A DNA stretch of 64,000 nucleotides from contig JAEYRK010000098.1 of assembly GCA_023435645.1 (NCBI GenBank), positions 28,803 through 92,802 of the forward strand. The letters are read 5' to 3'. This DNA comes from Bacillota bacterium. Lineage in GTDB: Bacteria > Bacillota > Clostridia > Lachnospirales > Lachnospiraceae. This document shows, one piece after another, positions 16,503-25,561 of the stretch. Both the position numbers and the translations under genes were made by a program. The stretch's first letter is position 1. The number at the start of each line of letters is the position of its first letter. The notes under the pieces are model-generated. The model searched no databases. It was not told the origin of the DNA and saw only the letters and a program-made list of their open reading frames with translations.

Positions 16503-17528
16503 ATGTACAGCTTTGTGAATGATTATAGTGAGGGAGCGCATCCTCGGATTTTGGAAGCAATGCAAAGAAGCAATTTGGAACAGAATAAGGGTTATGGTAT
16601 GGACATCCATAGCACTGCAGCAAAGGACTATATCAGGGCTCTGCTTCAGAAGGAAAATGCAGAGATTCATCTGCTTCCGGGAGGAACACAGACGAATCTT
16701 TTGGTCATATCCTCCTTCCTGCGTCCCCATGAATGTGTGATTGCAGCAGATACTGGACATATCAATGTCCATGAGACCGGAGCCATAGAAGCTACCGGGC
16801 ATAAGGTGGTTACCATGCCTGAACAGGAGGGTAAGCTTACTCCCGAGGCAATTCAGCAGGTATTGGATTATCATTCCGGGGAGCATATGGTGAAGCCGAA
16901 GATGGTTTATCTGTCCAATGCCACTGAATTAGGAACGATCTATACGAAGCAGGAGCTGACAAGGATCCATCTGCTTTGTAAGGAGAGAAAGCTGTACATC
17001 TTCTTAGATGGAGCCAGAATCGGTACGGCTCTGACCAGTAAGGAGAATGACCTGACCCTTCCGGAGATTGCGGAGCTGGTGGATGTATTCTACATCGGTG
17101 GAACAAAAAATGGTGCACTGATCGGAGAAGCCCTATGCATTTTGCGGGAAGAGCTTAAGGAAGAATTCCGTTTTATGATTAAGCAGAGGGGAGCTATGCT
17201 TGCAAAGGGCTTTTTACTTGGAATTCAATTCGAGGAGCTATTTCGGGATGACCTTTATTTTACCCTGGCAGAGCATGCGAACCGGATGGCGGAAAGGATC
17301 GCTACTACATTGAAGGAATGCCATATTGCATTTCAGGCTCCTCCGATTACCAATCAGCTGTTTCCGATCCTTCCGGATTCATTGATTCATGAGCTTACCA
17401 AGGAATTCGATTTTCTTGTTATGGAACGACGGGATGAAACGCATAGCATCCTCCGTTTGGTAACCTCCTGGGCCACCACGGAGGAAAGTGTGGAGAGGCT
17501 ATGCGAGTTTTTTAGAAAATATCAGTAA
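16503..17528 (+). CDS. ltaE: Low-specificity L-threonine aldolase family PLP enzyme
   Basis: Predicted pyridoxal-phosphate enzyme of the beta-eliminating lyase/threonine aldolase family, 341 residues. It would cleave L-threonine or L-allo-threonine to glycine and acetaldehyde. Visible features are FVNDYSEGAHP near the start, the cofactor-phosphate region LLPGGTQTN, FLDGARIGTAL with Asp169, and the Schiff-base Lys202 in YIGGTKNGAL. I chose the ATG at 16503 because GGAGG precedes it; an upstream ATG at 16461 adds 14 arginine-rich residues. It is close behind ftsX, but the 122-base gap suggests its own promoter. Confidence 0.87.
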   Translation: MYSFVNDYSEGAHPRILEAMQRSNLEQNKGYGMDIHSTAAKDYIRALLQKENAEIHLLPGGTQTNLLVISSFLRPHECVIAADTGHINVHETGAIEATGHKVVTMPEQEGKLTPEAIQQVLDYHSGEHMVKPKMVYLSNATELGTIYTKQELTRIHLLCKERKLYIFLDGARIGTALTSKENDLTLPEIAELVDVFYIGGTKNGALIGEALCILREELKEEFRFMIKQRGAMLAKGFLLGIQFEELFRDDLYFTLAEHANRMAERIATTLKECHIAFQAPPITNQLFPILPDSLIHELTKEFDFLVMERRDETHSILRLVTSWATTEESVERLCEFFRKYQ

Positions 17529-17633
17529 TCCGGATATCGAGCAAAGATAATGCCGTTTCCGAGAGAGAAGCAGGAAGGAATTATAATGCCGGTGATCTGT
17601 CCTTTCGCCAGGTATTATGCAGGAGGATAATAA

Positions 17634-18821
17634 ATGTTAACAAGGATCAATCCAAAGAACGGGGATAAGCTGTCCATCCTGGGCTTCGGCTGTATGAGAT
17701 TTCCGATGAAGGGAAATAGCATTGATGAACCCAGATCCATCGCACTGATTAGGGATTCCATCGAGAAGGGAATCAATTATTTTGATACAGCTTATTTTTA
17801 TAACGGAGGAAAAAGCGAACCCCTTCTCGGTAAGGCATTGAGAGGGGGCTATCGGAAGCAGGTCCGTATCGCTACGAAGCTACCGCCCTTTATGGTTAGT
17901 AAGCTGGAGGGTGCGAAGAAGATTTTTGCAAATCAATTATCGAAGCTGGCTACCGATTATATCGACTATTACCTGCTTCATATGCTGACTGATAAAGCAA
18001 CCTTTGACCGGATGGTAGCCATCGGTGTCATGGAATGGTTAGAGCAGCTCAAGGCAGAGGGTAGGATCTTAAATATCGGCTTCTCTTTTCATGGTTCCAA
18101 GATAGATTTTGAACAAATTCTTACTGCTTATCCCTGGGACTTCTGCCAAATTCAATATAATTACATGGACGAGCATAATCAGGCAACCAAAGCAGGTCTT
18201 CAACTGGCCTATTCCATGGGGATTCCCGTGATTGTCATGGAGCCTCTTCGAGGGGGACGCTTGGTGAATAACCTTCCGAAGGAGGTACGTGATACCTTTC
18301 AAGGCTATGCTTCGGACAGATCTCCAGCAGAGTGGGCGCTACGCTGGATCTGGAATCATCCGGAGGTAACCGTGGTTCTTTCAGGCATGAGTGATGAAGC
18401 ACAGCTGAGTGAGAATGTAAGGATTGCTTCCGATGCACAGGCCGGCGCCCTGACAGAAGCGGAGCTTGAGGTCTTTGAACAGGTGAAGAGAGTCCTCCAT
18501 GAGAAGACTAAGATTCCATGTACCGCTTGCGGTTATTGCATGCCCTGTCCTTCTGGGGTCAATATTCCCGGTTGCTTTTCTGTCTATAACGATAAATATC
18601 TCATGGGGGGAAAGGGAAGGCGACAATACCTACAGACCCTCGGTGTCCTCTCGAAGCAGCCTGCTTATGCCTCCATGTGTACGGAATGCGGTAAATGTGA
18701 AAAGCATTGTCCTCAGAATATCGAGATCAGGAAGCAATTAAAGCTAGTGAAGAAAGAGCTGGAGGGTTTCTTCTTTAAACCTGTGATCAAAATAGCTAGA
18801 AAAATTGCCAGAGTGAAATAA
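17634..18821 (+). CDS. Aldo/keto reductase with C-terminal 4Fe-4S ferredoxin domain
   Basis: A 395-residue oxidoreductase. Residues 1-280 form the aldo/keto reductase barrel with catalytic Asp51, Tyr56 (FDTAYFY), Lys82 (IATKLPP) and a His in YYLLHML. Residues about 298-395 carry two cysteine clusters, CTACGYCMPCPSG and CTECGKCEKHCPQ. Such fusions are common in Clostridia and are usually annotated as predicted Fe-S oxidoreductases; the physiological substrate is unknown. AGGAGG precedes the ATG. Confidence 0.9.
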   Translation: MLTRINPKNGDKLSILGFGCMRFPMKGNSIDEPRSIALIRDSIEKGINYFDTAYFYNGGKSEPLLGKALRGGYRKQVRIATKLPPFMVSKLEGAKKIFANQLSKLATDYIDYYLLHMLTDKATFDRMVAIGVMEWLEQLKAEGRILNIGFSFHGSKIDFEQILTAYPWDFCQIQYNYMDEHNQATKAGLQLAYSMGIPVIVMEPLRGGRLVNNLPKEVRDTFQGYASDRSPAEWALRWIWNHPEVTVVLSGMSDEAQLSENVRIASDAQAGALTEAELEVFEQVKRVLHEKTKIPCTACGYCMPCPSGVNIPGCFSVYNDKYLMGGKGRRQYLQTLGVLSKQPAYASMCTECGKCEKHCPQNIEIRKQLKLVKKELEGFFFKPVIKIARKIARVK

Positions 18822-18864
18822 GATTACGAAGAGAAATAATTGAAGCCACTAAAAAGAAATCATA

Positions 18865-18910
18865 TCAGGGGGATCTGCATCCGAAGGAAGTTCAAGGCAG
18901 GTCCCCCTGA
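18865..18910. terminator. Terminator between convergent genes
   Basis: Fourteen-base arms (18865-18878 and 18897-18910) pair completely apart from one G-U. It serves the aldo/keto reductase gene and the minus-strand DUF2512 gene, whose side has the better T-rich tail. Confidence 0.65.
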
Positions 18911-18942
18911 TACTTAGGAAGCGATATTAGAATAGTTATAGT

Positions 18943-19296
18943 TTATAAATCCTTTTCCAGAACATTTCTGGCAACATACTTATGGAAGAACCATTCGCCA
19001 ACCCCTATAAGAACCGCAGCTAAGAGGGCATCCCATCCGGAAATCAGCTCAGCATCAATCAGATAATTATACAGATAGACATTAAGAAAGACGATTCCCA
19101 CATCTACAATAGTAGTAACCGTATTATTTGCAACGGAAAGAAGCAGCATATCACCGAGCACGTATGCAATTACTGTGACAGCTATGGACAGGTATAGAAT
19201 ATTTCTGAAGGATAGATCGGTCAATAATCCAAGTACAAAGCTAAGAATCACAGCGATCATAACAAATTTTATCAATAATGCTTTAATTTGATTCAT
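18943..19296 (-). CDS. DUF2512 (YndM-like) four-helix membrane protein
   Basis: A 117-residue integral membrane protein with four hydrophobic helices near 8-26, 29-50, 58-80 and 84-104. The pattern matches YndM/DUF2512 proteins of Firmicutes, for example FVLGLLTDLSF and DVGIVFLNVYLYN. No biochemical function is established. The ribosome site AAGGAGATG lies before the ATG and is present in two tandem copies. It is monocistronic between terminator and spacer. Confidence 0.8.
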   Translation of the reverse strand: MNQIKALLIKFVMIAVILSFVLGLLTDLSFRNILYLSIAVTVIAYVLGDMLLLSVANNTVTTIVDVGIVFLNVYLYNYLIDAELISGWDALLAAVLIGVGEWFFHKYVARNVLEKDL

Positions 19297-19632
19297 ATGA
19301 TAAACATCTCCTTATCTAAACATCTCCTTATTAATGAAAACGAATGATCAGGTGATCAAAAAACTACAGTAAACCCATAGGTTTGATACAACAGAGTATA
19401 TTCCGTTTATTCCTAATCATATTGTTCCAACGTATGGTTATTGTATACGGACAAAGTTGGTTTTGCTTGATGATAAAGCCTAATATACTGTAAATGTTTA
19501 TACAAGCTGAACCGCTTGTAATTTGGCTTTCCTTGGGAGAATTATGACCGCTACTCATTTCTTTCTCATTGTTTTTTTTGAACAGATAGCGTAATATGAG
19601 TTAAGAGTACAAAGCGATGGAAGGTTTTTGGA
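19297..19632. other. Intergenic spacer with a duplicated ribosome-site segment
   Basis: A 15-base segment is present twice with a 16-base period (19301-19315 and 19317-19331). On the minus strand each copy contains AAGGAGATG, upstream of the DUF2512 start. The remainder is AT-rich, carries the divergent promoters of both flanking genes, and shows no other structure I can support. Confidence 0.6.
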
Positions 19633-20535
19633 ATGGATATGCATATATTAGAGGATTGTTCTCTCTGTCCGAGAGAATGTCATGTGGATAGGACAAGGGG
19701 AGGGACAGGCCTTTGTGGCCGAACTGACGAGCTGATGGTTGCAAGAGCAGCGCTCCACGAATGGGAGGAGCCCTGCATCTCCGGTAAGAAGGGCTCAGGT
19801 ACCGTATTCTTCTCCGGCTGTAGTTTAGGCTGTGTCTATTGCCAGAATAGAAGGCTTGCACAAGGTCTGTTGGGCAAGATTATTACTATAGAACGGCTTG
19901 CTAAGATATTCCTGGAGCTTCAGACGAAGGGAGCAGAGAATATCAATCTGGTCACTCCCACTCATTATGCCCCGCAGATTGTGAAGGCTGTTACTTTGGC
20001 AAAGAGAAACGGATTGGTCCTTCCTATTGTGTATAATAGTAGCGGCTATGAGAAGCTGGAAACCTTAAGGCTGTTGGAGGGAAGCATAGATATCTACCTG
20101 CCTGACTTGAAATACATGGATCCGAAACCGGCAATCCGCTATTCCGGCTGCGGAGATTATTTTGTAAGGGCTGCTTCTGCAATTGCAGAGATGGTCAGGC
20201 AAACAGGGGTTCCAATCTTTGATGGGAAGGGTATGTTGAAAAAGGGTGTGATTGTGAGGCATCTGACCCTGCCGGGGTATCTGGAGGATTCTAAGAGTAT
20301 CATCCGTTACCTTTATCATACCTATGGGGATGGCATTTTGATCAGTATCATGAACCAATATACTCCTCTGGAAGCTGTAAAGGATTATCCGGAAATCAAT
20401 CGTCCGATCACAGAGAAGGAATATGAGGAGTTAGTGGATTATGCCATAGAGCTTGGAGTTGAAAACGGCTATATCCAAGAAGGAGCTACTGCGTCTGAGA
20501 GCTTCATCCCGGAGTTTAATCAGGAAGGAGTATAA
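19633..20535 (+). CDS. Radical SAM protein, PflX-like (pyruvate formate-lyase activase-related)
   Basis: A 300-residue radical SAM enzyme of the PflX/COG1313 group. The CxxxCxxC cluster is at Cys63, Cys67 and Cys70 (FSGCSLGCVYCQN). An N-terminal Cys-rich stretch (Cys9, 12, 16, 28) is typical of the group and may hold an additional metal site. Later parts show the barrel (INLVTPTHYAPQIV, VYNSSGYE, DIYLPDLKYMD). These proteins resemble glycyl-radical activases, but no glycyl-radical enzyme is encoded in this window and the target is unknown. The ATG at 19633 follows GGAAGG. Confidence 0.88.
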   Translation: MDMHILEDCSLCPRECHVDRTRGGTGLCGRTDELMVARAALHEWEEPCISGKKGSGTVFFSGCSLGCVYCQNRRLAQGLLGKIITIERLAKIFLELQTKGAENINLVTPTHYAPQIVKAVTLAKRNGLVLPIVYNSSGYEKLETLRLLEGSIDIYLPDLKYMDPKPAIRYSGCGDYFVRAASAIAEMVRQTGVPIFDGKGMLKKGVIVRHLTLPGYLEDSKSIIRYLYHTYGDGILISIMNQYTPLEAVKDYPEINRPITEKEYEELVDYAIELGVENGYIQEGATASESFIPEFNQEGV

Positions 20536-20591
20536 GTGCATAGCCTCAACCGGAATACTTAATACAAACCAATCCAAAGAAAGAATGGTAG

Positions 20592-22115
20592 ATGAGAATG
20601 AGCGATAGGAATCAAAATACGAAGAAGAAGCATAGAAAGGGCAGCAAAGCGGAGATTTGGGAGGAGAATCAGGAAATCCTCAGGGTGGAAGCGGAATGGG
20701 AGCAGTTGAAGGGTACCCTGAAGGAAGCCAACAAAAAGGCAACAAATCAACCAGCAGCGGACAATAAGGCTACCGGTCAGAGGTCATTAGCCAAGAAGGC
20801 TTCTAATCAGAGGATACCAGCCAACAAGGCTACTGAACAGAGGACAAGCGCCAAGAAGCATTCTAACCAGAAGGTGACGGACAAGGCCGGGCGGACACCT
20901 TCAATGGGCGCAAAGGGGAAGAGTAGCTCCGATCGGAGGGGACCCGGGTCTAGCACAAGGGGCTCGCAGGGCTGTCAGCATAGGAAGGACTGTGGGGGCT
21001 GCCAGGTTCTGCAACAGGAATATCCGGAGCATTTGAAGCAAAAGCAGAGACAGGTGGAAACACTACTAAAAAAGTACTGTCCTGTAGAGAGTATCATCGG
21101 TATGGAACATCCTTTTCATTACCGGAATAAGGTCCATGTGGTATTTGATCATGACCGCAAGGGTAATCCGATCTCCGGGGTATATGAAGAGGGAACCCAT
21201 AAGGTGATTCCTATAGACAGCTGTATGATTCATAATCAGAAGGCTGATGAGATCATTGTATCCATAAGGAATATGCTTAAATCCTTCAAGATCAAGACTT
21301 ATGACGAGGATACCGGGTATGGCTTATTACGGCATGTTCTGGTGAGAACCGGATTTAAAAGCGGAGAAATCATGGTGGTACTGGTATTGTCCTCACCGAT
21401 ATTTCCTTCCAAGAATAATTTCATAAAGGCTCTGAGAGCACTGCATCCGGAGATTACTACAATTATCCTGAATGTCAATGATAAGGCCACCAGCATGGTC
21501 CTGGGAGAGAGAGAAATTGTGATCTACGGCAAGGGTTATATCGAGGACACCCTATGTGGTAAGCTATTTCGCATCTCTCCGAAATCCTTCTATCAGGTAA
21601 ATCCCGTCCAAACGGAAGTGATCTATGGCAAAGCTATGGAATTTGCTGGGTTAACAGGTATGGAGACAGTGATAGATGCTTATTGCGGGATCGGAACCAT
21701 CAGCCTGATTGCTGCGGGGCATGCGAAGAAGGTCATAGGAGTGGAGCTGAATAAGGATGCCGTGAAGGATGCAATGAATAACGCCAAAAGAAATCAGACT
21801 ACTAATGTAGAATACTATGCTCAGGATGCAGGAGAATTCATGAGCAGTATGGCTGCAAGAGGTGAAACAGCTGATGTCGTATTCCTGGATCCCCCCAGAG
21901 CTGGCTGTGATGAGATATTCCTGAATTCTCTATGCCAGCTGAAGCCTGACCGTATCGTCTACATTTCCTGCAATCCGGTGACCCTGGAACGGGATCTTCA
22001 GTACCTTACCAGGAAGGGCTATCAAGCTAAGAAGGCGGTACCGGTGGACAACTTCCCCTGGACTTCCCACGTTGAGACAGTTGTACTTTTATCCAAGGAA
22101 AAGAAAAGGGCATAG
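20592..22115 (+). CDS. rlmD: 23S rRNA (uracil-5-)-methyltransferase, RlmD/TrmA family, with repeat-rich N-terminal extension
   Basis: Predicted SAM-dependent m5U RNA methylase of 507 residues. From about residue 125 it matches RlmD/RumA-type enzymes: iron-sulfur cysteines Cys128, Cys134 and Cys137 (CQHRKDCGGC), the SAM motif IDAYCGIGTISL, the DPPRAGC motif, and the nucleophile Cys in VYISCNPVTLERDL. The first 125 residues are basic and low-complexity, with five decapeptide repeats at 48-97, in place of a TRAM domain. The extension may bind RNA; that is inference. Which uridine is modified cannot be told. An alternative ATG at 20598 is equally possible. Confidence 0.9.
   Translation: MRMSDRNQNTKKKHRKGSKAEIWEENQEILRVEAEWEQLKGTLKEANKKATNQPAADNKATGQRSLAKKASNQRIPANKATEQRTSAKKHSNQKVTDKAGRTPSMGAKGKSSSDRRGPGSSTRGSQGCQHRKDCGGCQVLQQEYPEHLKQKQRQVETLLKKYCPVESIIGMEHPFHYRNKVHVVFDHDRKGNPISGVYEEGTHKVIPIDSCMIHNQKADEIIVSIRNMLKSFKIKTYDEDTGYGLLRHVLVRTGFKSGEIMVVLVLSSPIFPSKNNFIKALRALHPEITTIILNVNDKATSMVLGEREIVIYGKGYIEDTLCGKLFRISPKSFYQVNPVQTEVIYGKAMEFAGLTGMETVIDAYCGIGTISLIAAGHAKKVIGVELNKDAVKDAMNNAKRNQTTNVEYYAQDAGEFMSSMAARGETADVVFLDPPRAGCDEIFLNSLCQLKPDRIVYISCNPVTLERDLQYLTRKGYQAKKAVPVDNFPWTSHVETVVLLSKEKKRA
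20733..20882 (+). repeat. In-gene 30-bp tandem repeat encoding five decapeptides
   Basis: Residues 48-97 of the methyltransferase read as KKATNQPAAD, NKATGQRSLA, KKASNQRIPA, NKATEQRTSA and KKHSNQKVTD. The pattern is (K/N)KA(T/S)xQ followed by four variable residues. The DNA is diverged, so the array is old or under protein-level selection. Confidence 0.85.
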
Positions 22116-22230
22116 AATTTTCTCTATTGACTTGTGCTATTTAAGGCTCTAGCACCAATCCTGAAGAATGAAACTTAAGGCAAGAGAAATATTTGAAAGA
22201 TGCAAGAAGATCGAGAAAGGTGGATATGAT

Positions 22231-23178
22231 ATGAAACTAACAAATCAACAGCTAAAGGAGATATATTGCGGAGCATATAGCATTTGCGAAACTGAGGATG
22301 GATACTTACAATCTTTTCAGTATACACAGCAGCAAATGCAGTATTTTAAGGAAAGTAGTGAATTTTGGTATGACAGGTGTAAGGCCTCCAGCGCAAAAAC
22401 CCTTGAGTTTCGTACAAGAGCAACTCGATTTTCCTTGGAGTACAAAATCATATGGGTGGGGTCAGAGGACTCCATTGAGCTGGTAGTTGACGGGCTGATA
22501 ACAAAAATATATTATGTAAAGGATTTGCAGAAAGAGGGGAAGGTATCCTTTGAAATGCCTGATGGGGAAAAGAAGGTCATGGTATATTTGCCTGCTGATG
22601 CGACCATTCTGATACGTAATTGCGAGATGAATGCGGACGTGTTTCCTGTGGAAAAAAAGGAGAAGGTCTTATGGCTGGGAGATTCCATAACACAGGGATA
22701 TGGTCCCTTACGCTCCGCACATACCTATGTAAGCGTGGCAAACCGCCTACTTAACTACGATATTATCAATCAGGGAATTGGCGGATACATCTACGATAAA
22801 AACGTGCTTGTGCATATGGAAGGTTATTCTCCTGATAAAATTATTGTGTCTTTGGGAACCAATCAATATGGAACAGAAAGTATGAAGGATATTGAAGAAT
22901 TTTACGAAAGATTATCAGAAGTTTATGGTGATCGGCCGGTACTTTGTATCACACCAATCTGGAGGGGGGATTCACCGGATGGATTCGAGACGCTTGCAAA
23001 GTTCTGCCAAAAGACGAAGGATATTTGTTCAAAGTATTCTAATATAACTGTTGTTGAGGGCTTTGGGCTCGTGCCTCATTTATCAGAATATTTTCTTGAC
23101 AATCTCCATCCCAATGCCCTTGGTTCTGAGATATATGGAAGAAACCTTGTGTTAGCAATACAGGAAGCGGGATTTTAA
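22231..23178 (+). CDS. SGNH/GDSL-family hydrolase, probable carbohydrate esterase
   Basis: A 315-residue predicted esterase. Residues about 1-130 form a beta-rich N-terminal domain, as in two-domain acetyl-xylan esterases of the CE2/SGNH type. The SGNH core begins at VLWLGDSITQGYG (Ser nucleophile), with the Gly block in NQGIGGYIYD, the Asn block in VSLGTNQYGT and the catalytic Asp-x-x-His in DNLHPNALG. No signal peptide is seen, so it is probably cytoplasmic, acting on imported acetylated oligosaccharides. I chose the ATG at 22231 because AAAGGTGG precedes it; the frame extends back to 22168. Confidence 0.85.
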   Translation: MKLTNQQLKEIYCGAYSICETEDGYLQSFQYTQQQMQYFKESSEFWYDRCKASSAKTLEFRTRATRFSLEYKIIWVGSEDSIELVVDGLITKIYYVKDLQKEGKVSFEMPDGEKKVMVYLPADATILIRNCEMNADVFPVEKKEKVLWLGDSITQGYGPLRSAHTYVSVANRLLNYDIINQGIGGYIYDKNVLVHMEGYSPDKIIVSLGTNQYGTESMKDIEEFYERLSEVYGDRPVLCITPIWRGDSPDGFETLAKFCQKTKDICSKYSNITVVEGFGLVPHLSEYFLDNLHPNALGSEIYGRNLVLAIQEAGF

Positions 23179-23185
23179 GAGTTCT

Positions 23186-23220
23186 CCTATACCCCATATA
23201 CCCCTCTACCCATATACCCT
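23186..23220. repeat. GGGTATA-type microsatellite (CCCATATA on the plus strand)
   Basis: The 35 bases after the esterase stop consist of reiterated TATACCC-like units (TATACCCCA, TATACCCC, TCTACCCA, TATACCC). Their reverse complement resembles the array at 53353-53408. Confidence 0.65.
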
Positions 23221-23293
23221 CGGGCAGAATGTCCAAAGGGTGAACATAAAGACATCGTTCCTGAATCAATGGAAAGGATATGGACAATATAGA

Positions 23294-23740
23294 ATGAAAA
23301 TTGTAAAAGTTAATGATAGCGATAAAACAAAATACATGGACCTGCTACTGATCGCAGATGAACAGGTAAGTATGATAGAAAAATATCTGTATCGCGGTGA
23401 AATGTTTGCCTTGTATGATGATGGTGTGAAAGCGCTTTGCGTAGTGACACAAGAGCAAGCCGGCGTTTATGAGATTAAGAATATAGTTACCGTTCCTGAA
23501 TATCAACGGAAAGGATATGGACAGCAGCTAATCTCATATATTGTTGATACCTACAAAGAAGCTGGTAACGAGCTATATGTCGGAACAGGCGATAGCCCCA
23601 TGACACTTCATTTCTATGAGAAATGCGGTTTCAAAAAATCACACATCGTGAAAAACTTTTTTATAGACAATTACGACCACCCGATGTATGAGGATGGAAA
23701 ACAGCTGGTGGATATGATTTATTTGAAAAGACAACTATAA
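23294..23740 (+). CDS. GNAT-family N-acetyltransferase
   Basis: A 148-residue single-domain GCN5-related acetyltransferase. The acetyl-CoA-binding motif A is visible as NIVTVPEYQRKGYGQQLISY, followed by the motif B region FYEKCGFKKSH. The substrate is unknown. The ATG at 23294 is preceded by a weak AAGGAT; the frame extends to 23240. It lies between an esterase and a second acetyltransferase, but gaps of about 100 bases on both sides argue against a tight operon. Confidence 0.82.
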   Translation: MKIVKVNDSDKTKYMDLLLIADEQVSMIEKYLYRGEMFALYDDGVKALCVVTQEQAGVYEIKNIVTVPEYQRKGYGQQLISYIVDTYKEAGNELYVGTGDSPMTLHFYEKCGFKKSHIVKNFFIDNYDHPMYEDGKQLVDMIYLKRQL

Positions 23741-23836
23741 CAAGGTGCTATATGCCATGCATCGAGATCTTACATTTGCTCTATCACCGCAATCGGATAA
23801 ATTCATAATAGAATACTAAATAAAGAGGTGGCTTCA

Positions 23837-24688
23837 TTGATTACATATAAAAGGTGTACAGAAACGAGTGATGATGCTATATTTCAAGCCTTTCAAATTG
23901 GCTTTTCTGATTATATGATTAAGTTTAAGCTGACAAAAGATATTTTTATGAAGCGTTTTTTTGGACCGGAAGGGAATAGTCTTGAATACTCAGTCATTGC
24001 TTTTGATGATGAAATGCCGGTTGGACTTAATTTAGGCGGCATCAAGGTATATGAGGGAATAAAAACGCTTCGATGTGGGGCACTTTGCATTCATCCGGAT
24101 TATAGAGGGACTGAAGTAAGTAGCAGACTGTTCGAGCTTCATCGGGACATAGCCTTAAGTAATCATTGTAAGCAGATGTTTTTGGAAGTCATCGAAGGTA
24201 ATGATAGGGCAATAAGCTTTTACAAGAAAAAGGGTTATGAAAAAGTTTATGATATAGCATATTTCTCTCACAGTAACCCATCGGATATGAATGCGACCTT
24301 ACCAAATGATTTCATAATGAAAAGAATAGACCTGGATGACCTAAGAAGCTTAAGTCGTAATATACAGGACATACATATCAATTGGCAGAATGATTTTGAT
24401 TATATGAGTCACAGTGATGGTTATGTGCATTATGGTTTATTTCAAGAAGATAAGCTGATCGGGGGACTAAGTATCCATCCTGTTGGGAAGATTAGTTTTC
24501 TGTGGATTGATTGTAAGTTTCGAAATAAGGGTATGGGGAGAGGGCTGATCAGCCAGGCTGTAAGAGAGCTTAATCTAGAGAAGCTGTCAATCAGCTTTCC
24601 GAATCATGCAGCACTATTGGGTTTTGTAAAACGTTTGAACTTTACGAAGGATTCAATTTCGCAGTATGAAATGTATCTTACACTATAA
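23837..24688 (+). CDS. GNAT-family acetyltransferase, two-domain
   Basis: A 283-residue protein with two acetyltransferase-like halves. The N-terminal half carries the acetyl-CoA motif (ALCIHPDYRGTEVSSRLFEL) and FYKKKGYEKVYD. The C-terminal half ends with IDCKFRNKGMGRGLISQAV and FVKRLNFTK. I favour the TTG at 23837 because GAGGTGG is positioned five bases before it; the GTG at 23828 would overlap that site. The substrate is unknown. The region 24689-24883 downstream holds only a short AAGTACGATCATT palindromic stretch near 24810-24835. Confidence 0.8.
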   Translation: MITYKRCTETSDDAIFQAFQIGFSDYMIKFKLTKDIFMKRFFGPEGNSLEYSVIAFDDEMPVGLNLGGIKVYEGIKTLRCGALCIHPDYRGTEVSSRLFELHRDIALSNHCKQMFLEVIEGNDRAISFYKKKGYEKVYDIAYFSHSNPSDMNATLPNDFIMKRIDLDDLRSLSRNIQDIHINWQNDFDYMSHSDGYVHYGLFQEDKLIGGLSIHPVGKISFLWIDCKFRNKGMGRGLISQAVRELNLEKLSISFPNHAALLGFVKRLNFTKDSISQYEMYLTL

Positions 24689-24883
24689 TGATAAACTTCT
24701 CATCCATGGCGAAACATGACAGGGAGATAAATATCTAAAAACATGAATATATGGAAAAAATCAGCATCTATATGAATGATAAGTTTAACATGAATAGAAT
24801 AATGATCGTACTTTAAGAAAAGTACGATCATTTCTTCTAAGAGAGTAATCCTGAGCTGTGTTTCAATAGAGCTTGTGCTATGA

Positions 24884-25549
24884 CTAGAGAATATTGTGCT
24901 CCTCTGATGCTGCAATTCTTGCTACCGGAAAGGTGATTTGAAAGGGTTCTACCTTCATCGCAATCAGAGGCTTAAAACCACTGATATCCGGGAAGAGCCG
25001 GGGATTCATTCGAATATCCTTTAGCTTAGCGAATTTACCGATTCCACGGCCTTGAAAGGTGGTGTAATAATACTTTCCTTCATGGTTCTGTACCAAGGGG
25101 AAGGGTAAGAGCTTTGTATTGACCGGAAATGATATTTTCCCGGATTTCAGAGTAAATTCGGCAATGGAGTTCTCGCCTGAGGAAATGGAGACTTTTTCAG
25201 TGCGGGGACCTGTTCCCTGGAAGGAGAAGTCAGCCAGCTCCTTGGGAATCCCCCAGTTTTTCCTTCCGTTTTCTACACTGGCCATGGTGGAAACATATAT
25301 TTTACTGATGGTATTGAGCTTTTTTCCTTTATGCTTGAATTTACCGGGAATGATTAGCATTTCACCATAAGGACCAGCATCAGAGGTACTGTAGTCCACC
25401 AGCATAAGCGTTCCGAAGCCACCAGTGAACTGACCTTTCAAGAATTCGGGTAGATTTGATTTTTCTTCTACAAAGCTTTTGGAAAATTTATAGAGTAGAA
25501 TATAACCCTTCCCAGACAAGGTCCAGGGAGCCGGATAGTTTTTTTCCAT
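24884..25549 (-). CDS. Acetoacetate decarboxylase-family protein
   Basis: A 221-residue protein with the acetoacetate decarboxylase beta-cone fold, recognisable from PYGEMLIIPGKF, ISKIYVSTMASVENGRKNWG and the following IPKELADF. Lys103 occupies the Schiff-base position. The adjacent residue is Glu104, where true acetoacetate decarboxylases have a second Lys that lowers the pKa. This suggests a different reaction, as in other members of the superfamily; the statement rests on memory of the clostridial enzyme. AAAGGAGG precedes the ATG. It is the last gene of a marR-SDR-ADC operon, 12 bases after the SDR stop. Confidence 0.83.
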   Translation of the reverse strand: MEKNYPAPWTLSGKGYILLYKFSKSFVEEKSNLPEFLKGQFTGGFGTLMLVDYSTSDAGPYGEMLIIPGKFKHKGKKLNTISKIYVSTMASVENGRKNWGIPKELADFSFQGTGPRTEKVSISSGENSIAEFTLKSGKISFPVNTKLLPFPLVQNHEGKYYYTTFQGRGIGKFAKLKDIRMNPRLFPDISGFKPLIAMKVEPFQITFPVARIAASEEHNIL

Positions 25550-25561
25550 AAGGACCTCCTT

